Of a stretch of 64,000 bases of DNA, positions 63,060-64,000 are shown in pieces. A program made the translations under genes and the position numbers. The notes beneath the pieces were generated by a model that saw only the letters and a list, made by a program, of their open reading frames with translations, was not told the DNA's origin and did not search any database. Positions within the stretch are counted from its first letter, which is position 1; each line of letters begins with the position of its first letter. This DNA is from Candidatus Thiothrix sulfatifontis (lineage in GTDB: Bacteria; Pseudomonadota; Gammaproteobacteria; Thiotrichales; Thiotrichaceae): contig CP094685.1 of NCBI GenBank assembly GCA_022828425.1, positions 1,240,001 to 1,304,000 of the forward strand, read 5' to 3'.

Positions 63060-63211
63060 AGGATCTTCGTCGGTGCTACTGTGATGAAACAAATAAAATC
63101 AAGCCTGATTTTATAGGTTAATGTTTTGTTATGCACACAAAAACAGTACGGCGATGCACAAAAGCAGGGAATAGCGGGGGTAGGGGCGTATTGAATACGC
63201 CCCTGTTTAAC

Positions 63212-63943
63212 TTAGTGAATGAACTGACCGCCGTTAGCGGAAATGTTCGCACCCGTGATGAAGCCTGCTTTGTCGGATGCCAAGAAAGACACGATGGCTG
63301 CCATTTCTTCTGGCGTACCCAAACGGCCTACCGGAATTTGCGCAATGATTTTGTTACGCACGTCTTCCGCGATAGCCATGACCATTTCAGTCGCGATGTA
63401 GCCCGGTGACAAAGTGTTGATAGTGACACCTTTGCGCGCCACTTCTTGCGCCAACGCCATGCTGAAACCGTGTACGCCCGCTTTGGCCGCGCTGTAGTTG
63501 GTTTGCCCAAACTGGCCTTTCTGACCGTTGATGGAAGAAATGTTGATCACGCGACCAAAGCCACGCTCAGCCATTTCGTTCACGAACTGGTGCGTCACGT
63601 TGAAAACGCTGTCCAGGTTGGTTTTCATGACCGCAGCCCAATGCGCCGGGGTGATTTTCTTGAAGGTGGCGTCACGGGTAATGCCCGCGCAGTTGACGAT
63701 AATGTCCACCTGACCGAAATCCGCGATCACCGCTTCTTTCAGTTTGGCGCAATCGTCATAGCTGCTGACATCGCAAGGGTAAATCGCTGCTTCGTAATCT
63801 TGTTTGGCTTGCCATGCTTTGGCTTGCTCTTCCGGCTCGAAATAGGTAGTGATAACTTTGTAGCCATCTGCTGCAAATTGCTTGCAAATCGCATTACCAA
63901 TGCCGCCCGTACCGCCTGTTACCAGTGCAACTTTATTCATCAT
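63212..63943 (-). CDS. phaB: Acetoacetyl-CoA reductase PhaB
   Basis: A 243-residue short-chain dehydrogenase that reduces acetoacetyl-CoA to (R)-3-hydroxybutyryl-CoA for PHA synthesis. NADPH site VTGGTGGIGNAI, NCAGITRD, and active site SSINGQKGQFGQTNYSAAKAG (shown in part) with catalytic Tyr/Lys, ending in GGQFIH. Two adjacent ATG codons are possible starts; GAGGAG fits both. Confidence 0.95.
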   Translation of the reverse strand: MMNKVALVTGGTGGIGNAICKQFAADGYKVITTYFEPEEQAKAWQAKQDYEAAIYPCDVSSYDDCAKLKEAVIADFGQVDIIVNCAGITRDATFKKITPAHWAAVMKTNLDSVFNVTHQFVNEMAERGFGRVINISSINGQKGQFGQTNYSAAKAGVHGFSMALAQEVARKGVTINTLSPGYIATEMVMAIAEDVRNKIIAQIPVGRLGTPEEMAAIVSFLASDKAGFITGANISANGGQFIH

Positions 63944-63965
63944 CTATACTCCTCAAATGTTGTCA

Positions 63966-64000
63966 TTAAACCGCTTCAACCGCCATCGCGACACCCTGAC
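63966..64000 (-). CDS. phaA: 3' end of a thiolase, probably PhaA (cut by window edge)
   Basis: The last minus-strand codons visible encode QGVAMAVEAV followed by TAA. This matches the end of acetyl-CoA acetyltransferases (GGGQGVAxxxE) and fits the usual phaA-phaB order. Only 11 codons are in the window. Confidence 0.6.
   Translation of the reverse strand, partial: QGVAMAVEAV

Overview
The window reads as a gammaproteobacterial chromosome segment of roughly balanced GC. A complete set of type II secretion pseudopilin genes, OxyR, EttA, RecC, HemJ, polyhydroxyalkanoate (PHA) genes and a very large type III CRISPR locus together suggest a filamentous sulfur bacterium of the Thiothrix type. The genus is inference only.

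Left part (1-38400), mostly housekeeping. 1-3626 is a type II secretion operon (gspF partial, then gspG, H, I, J, K with overlapping ends). 3580-26472 is an envelope polysaccharide region: a WecA-like priming transferase, a CpsB-type phosphatase, a Wzx-like flippase, phosphomannomutase, a WbaP-like priming transferase, a Wzm/Wzt ABC exporter, a 1172-residue methyltransferase/double glycosyltransferase, three further glycosyltransferases and a WaaL-like ligase. It is interrupted by oxyR, ettA, a small toxin-antitoxin-like pair and a Uma2 gene. 26475-38383 holds recC, a HAD phosphatase, rppH, hemJ, a TlpA-like thioredoxin, argC, a DUF6776 gene, a bactofilin, erpA, ppc and a phasin.

Right part (38492-62607), a sprawling type III-A CRISPR-Cas island. 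Three arrays (21, 13 and 8 repeats; 42 repeats and 39 spacers) share one 36-nt repeat. Each has a related leader on its right side, so all are read leftward and crRNAs would carry the 3' repeat end ATTAAGAC as 5' handle. Between them, nearly all on the minus strand, lie an adaptation cluster with two cas2 and two cas1-like genes, a membrane-anchored SAVED-like protein, Card1/Can2, Csx16, two further CARF proteins, cas10-csm2-csm3-csm4-csm5, and three toxin-antitoxin pairs. cas6 sits apart, translationally coupled to phaR. The right end (62607-64000) is PHA metabolism: phaR, phaB and the end of phaA.

Main observations. (1) A 14-bp palindrome, TGACAAGCTTGTCA or a near match, occurs four times, always upstream of a minus-strand operon and always exactly 26 nt before a candidate -10 box: cas10, csx16-card1, SAVED-cas2-cas1-cas1'-cas2', and a DUF2130 nuclease-like gene. 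This looks like a common activator site defining a CRISPR regulon, and it draws the uncharacterised DUF2130 protein into it. (2) The interference genes carry five apparent frameshifts (three in cas10, one each in csm4 and csm5), while adaptation, processing and effector genes are intact. (3) A one-base change in the repeat marks the newer half of array 1 and independently confirms array polarity. (4) Spacers are strongly biased to be antisense to coding strands, and several cover ribosome-binding sites with start codons.
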